Below are positions 12,327-23,282 of a stretch of DNA of 64,000 nucleotides, one piece after another (within the stretch, counting starts at the first letter, position 1; every line of letters begins with the position of its first letter). The notes under the pieces were generated by a model that did no database searches, was not told the origin of the DNA, and saw only the letters and a program-made list of their open reading frames with translations. Made by a program: the position numbers and the translations under genes. The stretch is from Saccopteryx bilineata (lineage: Eukaryota > Chordata > Mammalia > Chiroptera > Emballonuridae): positions 163,492,296 to 163,556,295 of the forward strand of contig NC_089492.1 of assembly GCF_036850765.1 (NCBI RefSeq), read 5' to 3'.

Positions 12327-15300
12327 TTATGTCCCACCTACGTATGGAATAATGCAGTTCCCGGTTTTTTCTGATTTACTTATTTCACTTTGTATCATGT
12401 TATCAAGATCCTATCATTTTGCTGTAAATGATCTGATGTCATCATTTCTTATGGCTGAGTATTCCATAGTGTATATGTGCCACATCTTCTTTATCCAGTC
12501 ATCTATTGATGGGCTTTTTGGTTGTTTCCATGTCCTGGCCACTGTGAACAATGCTGCAATGAACATGGGGTTGCATGTGTCTTTACGTATCAATGTTTCT
12601 GAGTTTTTGGAGTATATACCCAGTAGAGGGATTGCTGGGTCATAAGGTAGTTCTATTTTCAGTTTTTTGAGGAACCACCATACTTTCTTCCATAATGGTT
12701 GTACTACTTTACATTCTCACCAACAGTGTATGAGGGTTCCTTTTTCTACACAGCCTCTCCAACATTTGCTAGTACCTGCCTTGTTAATAACAGGTAATCT
12801 AACAGGTGTGAGGTGGTATCTCATTGCAGTTCTGATTTGCATTTCTCTAATAACTAAAGAAGATGAGCATCTTTTCATATATCTGTTGGCCATTTGTATT
12901 TCTTCCTGGGAGAAGTGTCTGTTCATGTCCTCTTCCCATTTTTTTATTGGATTGTTTGTTGGTTTGTTGTTGAATTTTATGAGTTCTTTGTATATTTTGG
13001 ATATTAGGCCCTTATCTGAGCTGTTGTTTGAAAATATCATTTCCCATTTAGTTGGCTTTCTGTTTATTTTGTTATCAGTTTCTCTTGCTGAGCAAAAACT
13101 TCTTAGTCTGATGTAGTCCCATTCATTAATTTTTGCCTTCACTTCTCTTGCCTGCGGATTCAAATTCATAAAATGCTCTTTAAATCCAGGTCCATGAGTT
13201 TAGTACCTATGTCTTCTTCTATGTACTTAATTGTTTCAGGTCTTATGTTTAGATCTTTGATCCATTTTGAGTTAATTTTAGTACAGGGGGAGAGACTGTA
13301 GTCCAGTTTCATTCTTTTGCATGTGGCTTTCCAGTTTTCCCAGCACCATTTATTGAAGAGGCTGTCTTTTCTCCATTGTGTGTTGTTGGCCCATTTATCA
13401 AAAATTATTTGACTATATATATGTGTTTTTATTTCTGGGTTTTCTATTCTGTTCCATTGGTCTGAGTGTCTATTTTTCTGCCAATACCATGCTGTTTTGA
13501 TTGTCGTAGCCCTATAATATAGTTTGAAGTCAAGTATCGTAATGCCCCCAGCTTCATTCTTTTTCTTTAGGATTGCTTTGGCTATTCGGAGTTTTTTATA
13601 ATTCCATATAAATCTAATGATTTTTTGTTCCATGTTTTTTTAAATGTCATTGGAATTTTGATGGGAATTGCATTAAATTTGTATATTGCTTTGGGTAATA
13701 TGGCCATCTTGATTATATTAATTCTTCCTAACCAAGAACAAGAAATATTCTTCCAATTATACCTTTTTCGATTTCCCTTAACAATGGTTTATAGTTTTCG
13801 TTATATAAGTCCTTTACATTCTTTGTTATGTTTATTCCTAAGTATTTTATTTTTTTGTTGTTGCAATCGTGAAGGGGATTATTCTTTTGGTTCCTTCTCA
13901 AATGTTTCATTGTTGGCATATAGAAAGGCTATTGACTTCTGTATGTTAATTTTGTATCCTGCGACCTTACTGTATTGGCTTGTTGTTTCTAGTAGTCTTT
14001 TTGTGGATTCTTTGGGGTTTTCGATGTATAGGATCATATCATCTGCAAAAAGTGATACCTTTACTTCTTCTTTTCCGATATGGATGCCTTTTATTTCTTT
14101 GTCTTGTCTGATTGCTCTGGCTAGAACCTCTAGTACCACATTAAATAAGAGTGGAGAGAGTGGACAACCCTGTCTTGTTCCTGATTTAAGGGGGAAAGCC
14201 TTCAGTTTTGTGCCATTTAATAGGATGTTAGCTGATGGTTTATCATATATGGCCTTTTTCATGTTGAGATATTTTCCATCTATACCCATTTTGTTGAGAG
14301 TCTTAAACATAAAATTGTGTTGTATTTTATCGAAAGCCTTTTCTGCATCTATTGATAAGATCATGTGGTTTTTGTTCTTTGTTTTGTTGATATGGTGTAT
14401 TACGTTAATCGTTTTGCGTATGTTGAACCATCCTTGAGATTCTGGGATGAATCCCACTTGATTGTGATATATTATTGTTTTAATGTGTTGTTGTATTCGA
14501 TTTGCTAGTATTTTGTTTAGTATTTTAGCATCTGTATTCATTAGAGATATTGGTCTGTAGTTTTCTTTTTTTGTGCCATCCTTGCCTGGTTTTGGTATGA
14601 GGGTTATGTTGGCCTCATAAAATGTGTTTGGAAGTATTGCTTCTTCTTCAATTTTTTGGAAGACTTTCAGTAGAATAGGAATCAAGTCTTCTTTGAATGT
14701 TTGATAAAATTTGCTGGTATAGCTGTCAGGGCCTGGACTTTTATTTTTGGGGAGGTTTTTAATGGTTTTTTCTATTTCTTCTCTACTAATAGGTCTGTTT
14801 AGGCTTTCTGCTTCTTCTTGACTCAGTCTAGGAAGGTTGTATTGTTCTAAAAATTTATCCATTTCTTCTAGGTTGTTAAATTTAGTGACATAAAGTTTTT
14901 CATAGTATTCTACAATAATTCTTTGTATATCTACGGTGTCCGTGGTGATTTCTCCTCTTTCATTTTGGATTTTGTTGATATGAGTTCTTTCTCTTTTTTC
15001 CTTGGTAAGTCTTGCCAAGGGTTTGTCAATTTTGTTGATCTTTTCAAAGAACCAGCTCCTTGTTCTATTAATTTTTTCTATAGTTTTTCTGTTCTCTAAT
15101 TCATTTATTTCTGCTCTGATTTTTATTATCTCCTTTCTTCGGCTGGTTTTGGGTTGTCTTTGTTCTTCTTTTTCTAGTTCCTTAAGGTGTGAAGTTAAGT
15201 GGTTCATTTGGGCTCTCTCTTGTTTGTTCATATATGCCTGAAGTGATATGAACTTCCCTCTTATCACTGCTTTTGCTGCATCCCATAGATTCTGATATGT

Positions 15301-16154
15301 CATATTGTCATTTTCATTAGTCTGTATATATCTTTTGATCTCTGCACTTATTTCTTCTTTGACCCATTCATTTTTTAAAAGTATGTTGTTTAGTTTCCAC
15401 ATTTTTGTGGGATTTCTTTCCTCTTTTTTGCAATTGAATTCTAGTTTCAAGGCTTTATGATCAGAAAATATGCTTGGTACAAGTTCGATTTTTCTGAATT
15501 TGCTGATGTTGTTTTTGTGGCCCAACATATGGTCAATTCTTGAGAATGATCCAAGTACAGTGGAGAAAAATGTACACTCAGTCACTTTGGGATGAAATGT
15601 CCTGGAGATGTTTATTATATCCAGGTGCTCTAGTGTTTTGTTTAAAGCCACTATATCTTTGTTGATTCTCTGTTTGGATGACCGATCTAAAGCCATCAGC
15701 GGTGTATTGAGGTCTCCAAGTATGATTGTATTTTTGTCAGTTTTTGTTTTAAGGTCAATAAGTAGCTGTCTTATCTATTTTGGTGCTCCTTGGTTTGGTG
15801 CATATATATTAAGAATTGTTATGTCTTCTTGATTCAGTGTCCCCTTAGCCATTATGAAATGGCCATTTTTGTCTCTGAGTACTTTTGCTGTCTTGTAGTC
15901 AGCATTATCAGATATGAGTATTGCTGTGCCTGCTTTTTTTTTTTTTTTTTTTGGATGTTATTTGCTTGGAGTATTGTTTTCCAGCCGTTCACTTTGAATT
16001 TGTTTTTATCCTTGTTACTTAGATGAGTTTCTTGTAGGCAGCATACAGTTGGATTTTTTTTTAATCCATTCTGCTACTCTGTGCCTTTTTATTGGTGAGT
16101 TTAATATGTTACATTTAGTGTCATCATTGACACTTGTGAGTTCTCTATTGACAT
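12327..16154 (-). pseudogene. L1-2 ORF2, broken
   Basis: Interval of 1,276 codons, normal for L1 ORF2. It starts at 16154, but by codon 18 an in-frame stop follows TLNVTY. At 15775-15777 a TAG replaces the Tyr codon of the APKYI motif; L1-3 has the same stop. A 605-codon open stretch (15696-13879) then covers the rest of the endonuclease, with SDH intact in this copy, the thumb-proximal linker and the reverse transcriptase with SLFADDMI near 14036-14048. A frameshift near 13895 follows, then pieces 13919-13728, 13633-13166 and 13169-12717 in changing frames, and a C-terminal remnant to 12327. It is not translatable as a whole; the 605-codon piece begins with Met and could only be made by re-initiation. 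Confidence 0.92.
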
Positions 16155-16539
16155 TTTATAGATTGCTTTCTGTTAGTTTTGTGTCTTGTTTGATCCTTCT
16201 CTTTCATTTTTCTATCTTTTGTTTTTATTTGGTTGTATTCCATACATCTTTCCTCTGTTGCTATCTTTTTTAAATCATGTGCTTCTTTGCTGGTTTTTTC
16301 AATGGTGGTTACCTTTAAGTAATGAAAAGAGTTTCTACCCTGTTCATTGTAGTGCACTATTTTGTGAGTAGTTTTGCACTCCATCGTCTTTTGCTACTGT
16401 TAATCTCCATCCTCTCCCCCCCCCTTTTTGTTGCTGTCACAGTTTAAATTTGGTTTTATTGTGTTCTTCTTGGAGCTTTTACTTGTGGCTTTGTTTTTTT
16501 TGTTGTTGTTGTTCTTTGTATCTGATTGGAGAAACCCCT
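16155..16539 (-). other. Inter-ORF spacer of L1-2
   Basis: 385 nt between the ORF1 stop (16540-16542) and the ORF2 start. The matching spacer in L1-3 is 392 nt and in L1-1 only 57 nt. A/T-rich on the coding strand, with no long open frame in ORF sense apart from a 79-codon frame (16384-16145) overlapping the ORF2 start. Confidence 0.8.
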
Positions 16540-17449
16540 TTAGTAAGTCCTGGAGTGGGGTTTTCTGATGATAAATTTCCTCATCTTTTCTGTATCTGTG
16601 AATGTTTTTATTTCTCCTTCATATTTGAAGGATAGCTTTGATGGGTATAGTATTCGTGGCTAAAGTTCCTCTCTTTCAGGACTTTAAATATTGGGATCCA
16701 CTCTCTTCTTGCTTGTAAAATTTCTGTTGAGAAATCTGATGATAATCTAATGGGCCTTCCTTTATATGTTGTATTCTTCTTTTCCCTGGCTGCCTTGAGA
16801 ATTTTTGTTTGCCGTTGGTTTGTGCCAATTTCATTATGATTTGCCTTGGAGTAGGTTTGTTGGGGTTAAGAAAACTCGGAGTTCTGTTTGCTTCTTGAAT
16901 TTGAGGCTTTAGTTCTTTCCACAGGCTTGGGAAGTTCTCATCTATTATTTGTTTGAGTATGTTCTCCATTCCATTTTCTCTCTCTTCTTCCTCTGATATA
17001 CCTATTATTTTTATGTTATTCTTTTTGATGGAGTCAGATAATTCCTGTAGGGCTATCTCATTTTTTAAAATTTTTGAGTCTCTTTCTTCTTCTCTCTGTT
17101 GTGCCTCAAATTGCTTGTCTTCTATTTCACTAATCCTACCTTCTATCTGGCCTGTTCTATTAACTAAGCTTGTTAACTCGTTTTTCAGCTCGTGTATTCA
17201 GTTTTTCATCTCTGTTTGATTTGTTTTTATAGTTTCAATTTCCTTGGAAATATATTCTTTGTGTTCATTGAGTTGTTTTCTGAGCTCCCTAAATTGCCTT
17301 TCTGTGTTTTCTTGTATATCTCTGAGTATTTTTAGGAATTCTATTTTAAATTCTCTGTCGTTTAACTACAAAGTTTCCAATATATTAAATTTTTTCTCCA
17401 TAGATTTTTCCTCATCTATCTGTGTTACCTCTCTTTCTTTTGTATCCAT
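16540..17449 (-). pseudogene. L1-2 ORF1, broken
   Basis: Start Met at 17449 gives MDTKEREVTQIDEEKS. An in-frame stop comes after about 27 codons (Glu to stop relative to L1-3). The coiled-coil region is followed by the RNA-recognition part and a 97-codon piece (16969-16676) whose last ~45 residues are out of frame: one A is missing in an A-rich run near 16805, so ILKAAREK is read as FSRQPGKR and ends at YLKS. L1-3 breaks at the same place and ends the same way. In the other frame the normal C-terminal domain is recognisable to the stop at 16540. Confidence 0.9.
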
Positions 17450-18879
17450 GATATTTGATTTTCTCTTTCTTAATAGCATCTGAGGGTTGTTTTGTTGATA
17501 GTATTAATGAGATTTAATAAAGAATAAAAAGTTAAAAAATCAAAATCAAAGAGTTTTTTTAAAAATTAATAATTAAAGAAAAATAAAATAAAATAAAAAT
17601 TAAAAAAAGAAATTATTCCCCCCCTCCTTTTTTCATCTCTCCTCTCCCCTCTTTCTTGAGAAAATCTTGTTGTGGACTGTGAATTATATTGTACTTCATA
17701 GAACAAACAATGCCTCTACTGGAGGGCCTGAATTGGGGAGAAGTAATCAAGGGGCAAAAAAAAAAATAATAACCCAGAAAAAAAGGGGGTGTGGACCCAC
17801 AAAAAGCAAATAAGGGAAAATTTTGGGTCAAGAATAAAATGATTTGCTTTTAGGTGTTGGTTGACTAAGAGTTATAATGAGAGAAATAAGAGGGAAACAG
17901 GAAAATGGGGGGACAAATTAAAAAATTACTATTGTATTTTGTGGAACAAGAACTAAATAAAATGGAGAGCCAGGGATGGGAGCACTGCTAGTTTGTTAAA
18001 AAGGTGAAGTAAAAAACCCCCAAAATGCCACAAACATAAGTTTGAGTCCCAGATAAGATAATTTGTTCGTTATTGAGGTTTGAATGAGAGGAGATGTAAA
18101 GGAGAAAGGAAGAAACTAATATAGAGGGAGAAAAGAAAGAGAGAGAGAGAAAAAAAGAGGGAATCACTAAAAGAAGAAAAAAGAAAAAAGAGGAGAGAGA
18201 GAGAGAGAGTTAAGTGTTTTGGAATGCATCCCTCATAGAAAGAAAGGAAGAGAAAAGAAAAGATAATGGGAGATGTAACACTTATGGGTAGTGTAGTTCA
18301 AGGAGAGGAGAAAATAAGACTGGCAGAGAGTTAAACGACCAAATTAGAGGAGGAAAAAAATGAAGAATGAAGATAAGAGACACAAATGAACAAATATAAT
18401 AAAATTTCATAGGTTATAAAGTCTGCGGATTATTCTTGATTTTGAGAGGTTATCTTCTTGCTTTTTCTTTTCTCTCCCTCTTCCTGGTTGGTGACTCTGT
18501 ACCCAGGGTTTTGCCCCTTTGGCATGCTCAAGTAGAGGTTTGTAGTAGATAGGTCTCTATGGCGATGTTATGTATTTTGCTTCAGTCTGGTTGGCAGTCA
18601 AGGCTCATTAGCATTTATAAGCTCCAACACTGAGAGAGTCCGTGTTCCTGGAGCCTCTCTCCTAGTCTTTCCTTCCTCAATTAGTAGCCTGATAATCCAG
18701 CTATGGGGTTGCTGCTGCCTCTGCCTGGATAGTTAGAGGCTCAAAGAGCTGGCAACTCCCCACTCTACTCTCACTCAGTGCAAGGCTCTGGGTAAGGCTC
18801 ACTCAGTCAGAGCTGCTAGCATAATCAGGCGGGGCTTCTGCCCACTCAAAGACCTCTGGCTCTGCCACTTGTCCGGTAA

Positions 18880-19690
18880 TACGGGTGGGCACCCACTCCT
18901 GGGGCGCTTGGAGGAAACTCTCGCTCACTATCTGTGCGCAGACCAGGATATCAGGCCAGAAGTCTCACACTCTGAGTAAAACCTCCACCCACACAGAAAA
19001 GTTCCAGTGTTGGAATTGGCTCTTGCTCCCTCCCCATGCACGGCTTTTTTAGGGTGCTGGGGCAGCCTGGAGATTCCACTTTTGGCCCACACAAAGGCCC
19101 CTGACCTGCCCCTCTGTGGGATAACACGGGCGTCCACTGCCGAGGCACTCGGAGGAATCTCTCGCTCACTATCTGTGCACAGACCAGGATATCAGGCCGG
19201 CAGTCTCACCCTCTGAGTGAAACCCCCGCCTGCACGGAAAAGTTGCAGTGTTGGAATTGGCTCTCTCTCCCTTCCTGTGCGTGGCTTTTTCAGGGCGCTA
19301 GGGCAGCCCGAGATTCTGCTTTTGGCCCACACAAAGGCCCCTGACTCTGCCCCTCTGTGGGATAACACGGGTTCCCACTCCTGAGGTGCTGGGAGGAATC
19401 TCTTACCCACTCTCCACGCACGCCAACCAGGATATCAGGCCAGCCACCTCACCTTCTGAGTGACATCCCCGCCCACACGGCAAAGTTTCAGCGTTGGAAT
19501 TGGCTCTCGCTCTCTCCCCGTGCGCGGCTTTTTCAGGGTGCTGGGGCAGCCTGAGATTCCGCTTTTGGCCCACACAAAGGCCTCTGGCTCTGCCTGTCTG
19601 TGGGGTAACACGCACGCCCACTGCTGAGGCACTTGGAGGAATCTCTCGCCCACTATCTGCGTGCACTGACCAGGAGATTGGGGAAAATGG
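18880..19690 (-). repeat. Tandem ~242-bp monomers in the L1-2 5' UTR
   Basis: The landmark accaggatatcaggcc or its variant accaggagattgg occurs on the plus strand at 18942, 19183, 19426 and 19669, giving steps of 241, 243 and 243 bp. Each unit also holds ggaggaatctctcgc, gttggaattggctct and ttggcccacacaaaggc in the same order. Monomers are CpG-containing, as expected of L1 promoter repeats. L1-3 has two complete steps (54612, 54856, 55096). Confidence 0.9.
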
Positions 19691-20074
19691 CTACCCACTT
19701 GTCTTTCTTTGTCTGGGTTTGGCATGAGTGTTAGCTTGTATTGACTGGGTTGCCACAGGCACAGTTTTTCCTCGGCTTGGATCTCCATGCCACGGCCTGG
19801 ATCTATTCACCCCCTTTGCCAGCCTCAGTTTCTATATTCTCAGTTCCCAGTAAAAGCAGCCCTATTTAAGTTAGTGAGAAAGGTGGAGCAGTTCTTACTC
19901 CCTATTTCCTTCGGGGTTTGATTATATATTTAGCCAATTTTTTGCTCGACCATACCTTCGGATGTATTGCGAAACATCTGGAGGCTCCAAGGATAGGTTT
20001 TCTGTTTCTGGTTGAAGATCTTGTTGAGTTTTGGGGGAGATTTATCGGTATCGCTTCCTACCGCGCCATTACTT

Positions 20075-20082
20075 TGACGTCA
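20075..20082 (-). promoter_or_regulatory. CRE-type palindrome at the L1-2 5' end
   Basis: TGACGTCA, the full CREB/ATF consensus, lies within 15 nt of the element's first base. In L1-3 the equivalent reads TGACATCA, as expected from CpG decay. Confidence 0.5.
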
Positions 20083-20089
20083 TCTCTCG

Positions 20090-20101
20090 AAAATTTCTTT
20101 T
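20090..20101. repeat. Right half of L1-2 target-site duplication
   Basis: aaaatttctttt, matching aaaatttcctttt at 6103-6115 apart from one C. Confidence 0.65.
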
Positions 20102-20234
20102 GAGGCATTCAGACCAAGCAGAAGGTTTGTCTGTTATAATGCCTAATGTTTATCAGGTCCTTTATATGTTTGTTTTATTTATTTTTCACAATAACCCCAT
20201 AGACAGGTCCTATTATTATCTAATAAATTTTAGA

Positions 20235-20445
20235 GTCAAAGGGCCTGGGTTTGAATCCTATATCTGTCCACTACAAACCATGTGACCTTCACTAGTTTAT
20301 ATAACCTCAGCTATAAAAGGAAGCTACTAAGAATTGCAGTCTTACAAGGTCATTATGGGAATGGAAAGAGACAATATCAGTGAAAAACAGTCTCCAGGCT
20401 ATAAAGCACTACATAAATGTTAATTACTAATATTGTTATTTGGTG
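20235..20445 (+). repeat. MIR SINE relic
   Basis: Ordered MIR landmarks: gcctgggtttgaatcctata, ctgtccactacaaaccatgtgacc, aacctcagctataaaaggaa and cactacataaatgttaatta. Confidence 0.65.
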
Positions 20446-20689
20446 CCAAAAAGAGATTCTGGGATAGTTCCTATTGTTTAACACCCTCTCTTTCTGTTTA
20501 GAGAATTCTTGGTTTTCAGCAGTGTAAACACTACTGGATTGCTTTTTACCATTAAAATTGTCATGAAAACACTTATTAGATGTGATGCTTATAAATTTGC
20601 TTTTCAGCCTAACATATGCAAGCAAAAGGAAACTAGCGTTTTTTAGTAACTTCCTTTGCCAAACAGTTGGCACCATCGTTTCGTTTAAT

Positions 20690-20860
20690 CTTCACTATAA
20701 CACTTTAAGATAGTTATTGTTTCCATTCTACAGATTAGAGAATCAAAGTTGAGAGTTATTTGACTTGTCTAGATGAGAAAATGGCAGAGCTTGGATCTGA
20801 AAATCTTGTCAATGCTGATTCTAATCCCTGTGTTTTGTTCCACACACTGCTCTGTAGAAA
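20690..20860 (+). repeat. MIR SINE relic (3' half)
   Basis: Cacagattagagaatcaaag-type block, then tgacttgtctagatgagaaa and atggcagagcttggatctga, as in the MIR 3' half. Its last 55 bases recur, inverted and far better conserved than a MIR should be, at 22522-22576. Confidence 0.55.
20805..20859 (+). repeat. 55-bp inverted duplication, left arm
   Basis: Matches the reverse complement of 22522-22576 at 52 of 55 positions by eye; it begins cttgtcaatgctgattctaa. Confidence 0.85.
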
Positions 20861-22129
20861 GCACATAATTGGTGCTTAAATTAAATATTCCTCATCATTT
20901 TTCTCTGGTAACTCCCCTACGATAAGCCTGCTAAGATGGCCATGCTTGTGACATATAACTCCATCACTACAGCTAATTGGTTTGCTCCTGATCCAAGCTG
21001 GACCAATCACAGTCCTCTTTCTGAAATTTGATATTGGAACACTCAGTACCTGGACCAATTATCTGTGAGAACCAGGCATAAAAGACAAGCAGAATCAGGA
21101 CCTCAGCCTACATCATAGCAAGCCAGACTCACATTTAAGGTCAAGAATGGAGTCAGAGAACATGCTGTCCCGGGCAGAGCATGAGCTACACACAGAGGAT
21201 CAGAAACTGGGGACCTTATGTCCATACAGAGTATGGTGGGCGAAGGGCAGCCTCAGCCTCTGATGGCCTTTTAGCTTCCAGCCCTAATTCATGTGAGATC
21301 TTGATGTCCTTACAACAGTTTCCTCCTTTATTTAAACTAGCTGACCCTACAGTCAAACAATCTCATTCATTCACACACAGCACACAGTAAATATGTACAT
21401 ACTTGCAAAATGATTGCTGATTGGTGTCTTTTTTGTCACTTGTCTGGATTTCTTCATCCTGAGTGGCCACCTACTATACTTTATTGATTTAAGTATAATT
21501 CTTTGGTCTGTCGGTCATTCTTCCAATTTGGTCCTGGTGCCATTTTCCTGGAAGGATGAATAAACAATGTCTTAAAAATCACTCACCTAAAAATGGTGGC
21601 AAGATACTAGAATAGATATGTTTGAACAGTATTCATGGGGTGGTCTGAATACCCATCATGAAATCAATGTCTCTAAAACTCACACAATACTTCATTTCAG
21701 TGTATTTAAAAATTAACTTTTGTAAGAGCGTAGAATTTTTGGTTCCACTTTAAGAGTAACACAAGTAGGTTTTATTTTGTTTGTTTGTTTGTTTGTTTTT
21801 AAACATAAAGTAGGAGTCCACACTGAAAAAGCACAGAACAAACTTTGCTGGAATGAGCAGGAAGCAGTGACAGATCACATGTTCCCTAGAGGAAAACCCT
21901 GCAGCAGACTTTCAGTGTCAGAGAGAGGAATGCTTTCTGACCTTCATACTGAGAAGAGTAGATAAGCATTCCTTCCCAAAACAGTATATTAAAACGACGG
22001 AGAGGCTTAAGTTGAAAAGGTTAACTCATCTCAATTTTAACTATTTAAAAAAAATCTTGCTCTAAATTTTATTTATTAGCCATTTAAATGTGAACTTGTG
22101 TTCATATAAATAGATCTTTAGTTTTGTTT
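20861..22129. other. Unassigned non-coding DNA
   Basis: No recognised gene or repeat. The block 20886-21150 (with ctaattggtttgctcctgat and gctggaccaatcacagtcct) has the look of an old LTR or DNA transposon but I cannot name it. A short (GTTT)n lies at 21777-21798. Confidence 0.4.
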
Positions 22130-22264
22130 CAAGCGTTTCAAATGATCGATCATTTCAAGTGATTAGTGTCTGAGAAACAGAAAGTTAGCTTCATCAGAAA
22201 TACTTAGAAAAGGAAGTAGTAGAGAGGGTGGGCCCGGTTCAGAGAGTGTCAGGCGGGCAGGAAG
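22130..22264 (+). repeat. 135-bp direct duplication, copy 1
   Basis: Equal in length and about 97 percent identical (4 differences counted) to 23148-23282. It starts caagcgtttcaaatgatcg and ends aggcgggcaggaag. Copy 1 contains a perfect 16-bp palindrome, aaatgatcgatcattt (22140-22155), altered in copy 2. Confidence 0.92.
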
Positions 22265-22521
22265 AGTTCTATGTTTATGAAAGGCGACGCCTATTGTGAG
22301 GAAACGGTGCTGTGCTATATTCCCTCTGACTCAGTGGCCAGATTTGGGGGAGTTGAGGAGTAACCAGAGGGCTCAGATACTGTGGCTGCAACCCAGGCAG
22401 CAGCTTTCTTAGTTCTTGGGCAGGAAAGGAGCATCAGGATTTGGAAAGTTGACACATACTAATAAAACAGCAGGTGTCAAGATACCATTTTCCTACACCC
22501 TGACTTCATTTCCATTGTGAA

Positions 22522-22576
22522 TTCTACAGAGCAATGCGTGGAACAAAACATAGGGATTAGAATCAGCATTGACAAG
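22522..22576 (-). repeat. 55-bp inverted duplication, right arm
   Basis: Reverse complement of 20805-20859 with three mismatches. The flanks diverge quickly on both sides. Confidence 0.85.
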
Positions 22577-22599
22577 TCTATGAAACTCTAGCCAGCTGT

Positions 22600-22740
22600 G
22601 GAGACATGGGAAGTGCATTGAACTTGGAGGCAGAGGACTGGGTTGTTTGTGCCACTGTCACTTATTTTCTATGTGATCTTGGGCAAACCATTTAAGCTCT
22701 TTGAGCTCAGTTTTTTCCTCGGTAGTACAGGAGAGGAAAG
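22600..22740 (+). repeat. MIR SINE relic
   Basis: MIR 5' and central landmarks: tgaacttggaggcagaggac, tgccactgtcacttattttc, atgtgatcttgggcaaacca, and tttgagctcagttttttcct. Confidence 0.6.
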
Positions 22741-23147
22741 AGGTCCTTAGAAAGTCTTCGTTCTCTAGGCATGCGGGGTTAAGTCTTCTAGAGAGGTTGT
22801 GGGTAGGGTTAGTCAAACCCTGTATTCCACTAGCATGGTGTCTGGAGCAAGGCAGGCCCACGAAACCACACTCTTCATGCAGCGCTCAGTGCTGAGCACT
22901 GGCAACCAAGAACAGCATGATCACCAGCGTCCATGGCTCCGGCTGTGGGTAGCGACGTGCCAGCTCCACCACCATTTCTCCGGGCGTGGTGGGTAGAAGA
23001 AGGTATCAGCAGTGGCATCTATGTCTCTTGGGACTTCAAGCACTTGGGGAACAACTGACTCTTTCCATATTTGGATTTCAAAATAGAATCTCTAAACTAG
23101 AGAAAGATCTAATGAAAACTAGAGTGATCAAGTGTTTATCGAGTGAT
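22741..23147. other. Unassigned non-coding DNA
   Basis: No recognised repeat or gene. Short overlapping open frames of 60-67 codons on both strands have no family resemblance. Confidence 0.4.
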
Positions 23148-23282
23148 CAAGCGTTTCAAATCATTGATCATTTCAAGTGATCAGTGTCTGAGAAACAGAA
23201 AGTTAGCTTCATCAGAAATACTTAGAAAAGGAAGTAGTAGAGAGGGTGGGCCCAGTTCAGAGAGTGTCAGGCGGGCAGGAAG
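23148..23282 (+). repeat. 135-bp direct duplication, copy 2
   Basis: Second copy of 22130-22264, 1,018 bp downstream in the same orientation. The preceding bases (agtgatcaagtgtttatcg) look like an imperfect extra unit of its own start. Confidence 0.92.

Larger units (their letters stand above)
12084..20089 (-). mobile_element. Full-length LINE-1 with monomeric 5' UTR, copy L1-2
   Basis: About 8.0 kb on the minus strand. In its own sense: 2.6-kb 5' UTR with three complete ~242-bp monomers, ORF1 (17449-16540), an unusually long 385-nt spacer, ORF2 (16154-12327), 3' UTR and T-rich plus-strand tail at about 12084-12110. Its 5' end is at 20089: the next bases, aaaatttctttt, match 6103-6115. It is the same subfamily as L1-3 (54174-62187), with long identical blocks. 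Both ORFs are broken. The L1-2 insertion predates L1-1, which split it from its left duplication. Confidence 0.93.
17450..20089 (-). promoter_or_regulatory. L1-2 5' UTR / internal promoter
   Basis: 2.64 kb. From the 5' end: about 420 nt of unique sequence beginning GAGATGACGTCA, then the tandem monomers (19690-18880), then a non-repeated part with purine-rich stretches (GA-rich at 18110-18240) leading to ORF1. It is 249 nt longer than the L1-3 5' UTR, about one monomer. Short ATG-started frames of about 70 codons occur once per monomer (for example 19410-19192 and 19169-18951), but the ~242-bp period is not a multiple of three and they are not conserved as protein. Confidence 0.8.

Noticed and set aside
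13625..14437. 270-codon plus-strand frame, with a similar 163-codon frame at 59936-60427 (minus)
   Set aside because: Antisense shadow of the L1 reverse transcriptase; it occurs in each copy because the coding strand is A-rich.
18951..19666. Repeated ~70-codon frames in L1-2 5' UTR monomers
   Set aside because: Follow from the monomer repeats; the period is not a multiple of three and the frames are not kept between units as proteins would be.
18880..19690. Regularly spaced repeats that could suggest a CRISPR array
   Set aside because: Units are ~242 bp, contiguous and inside an L1 5' UTR of a mammalian genome.
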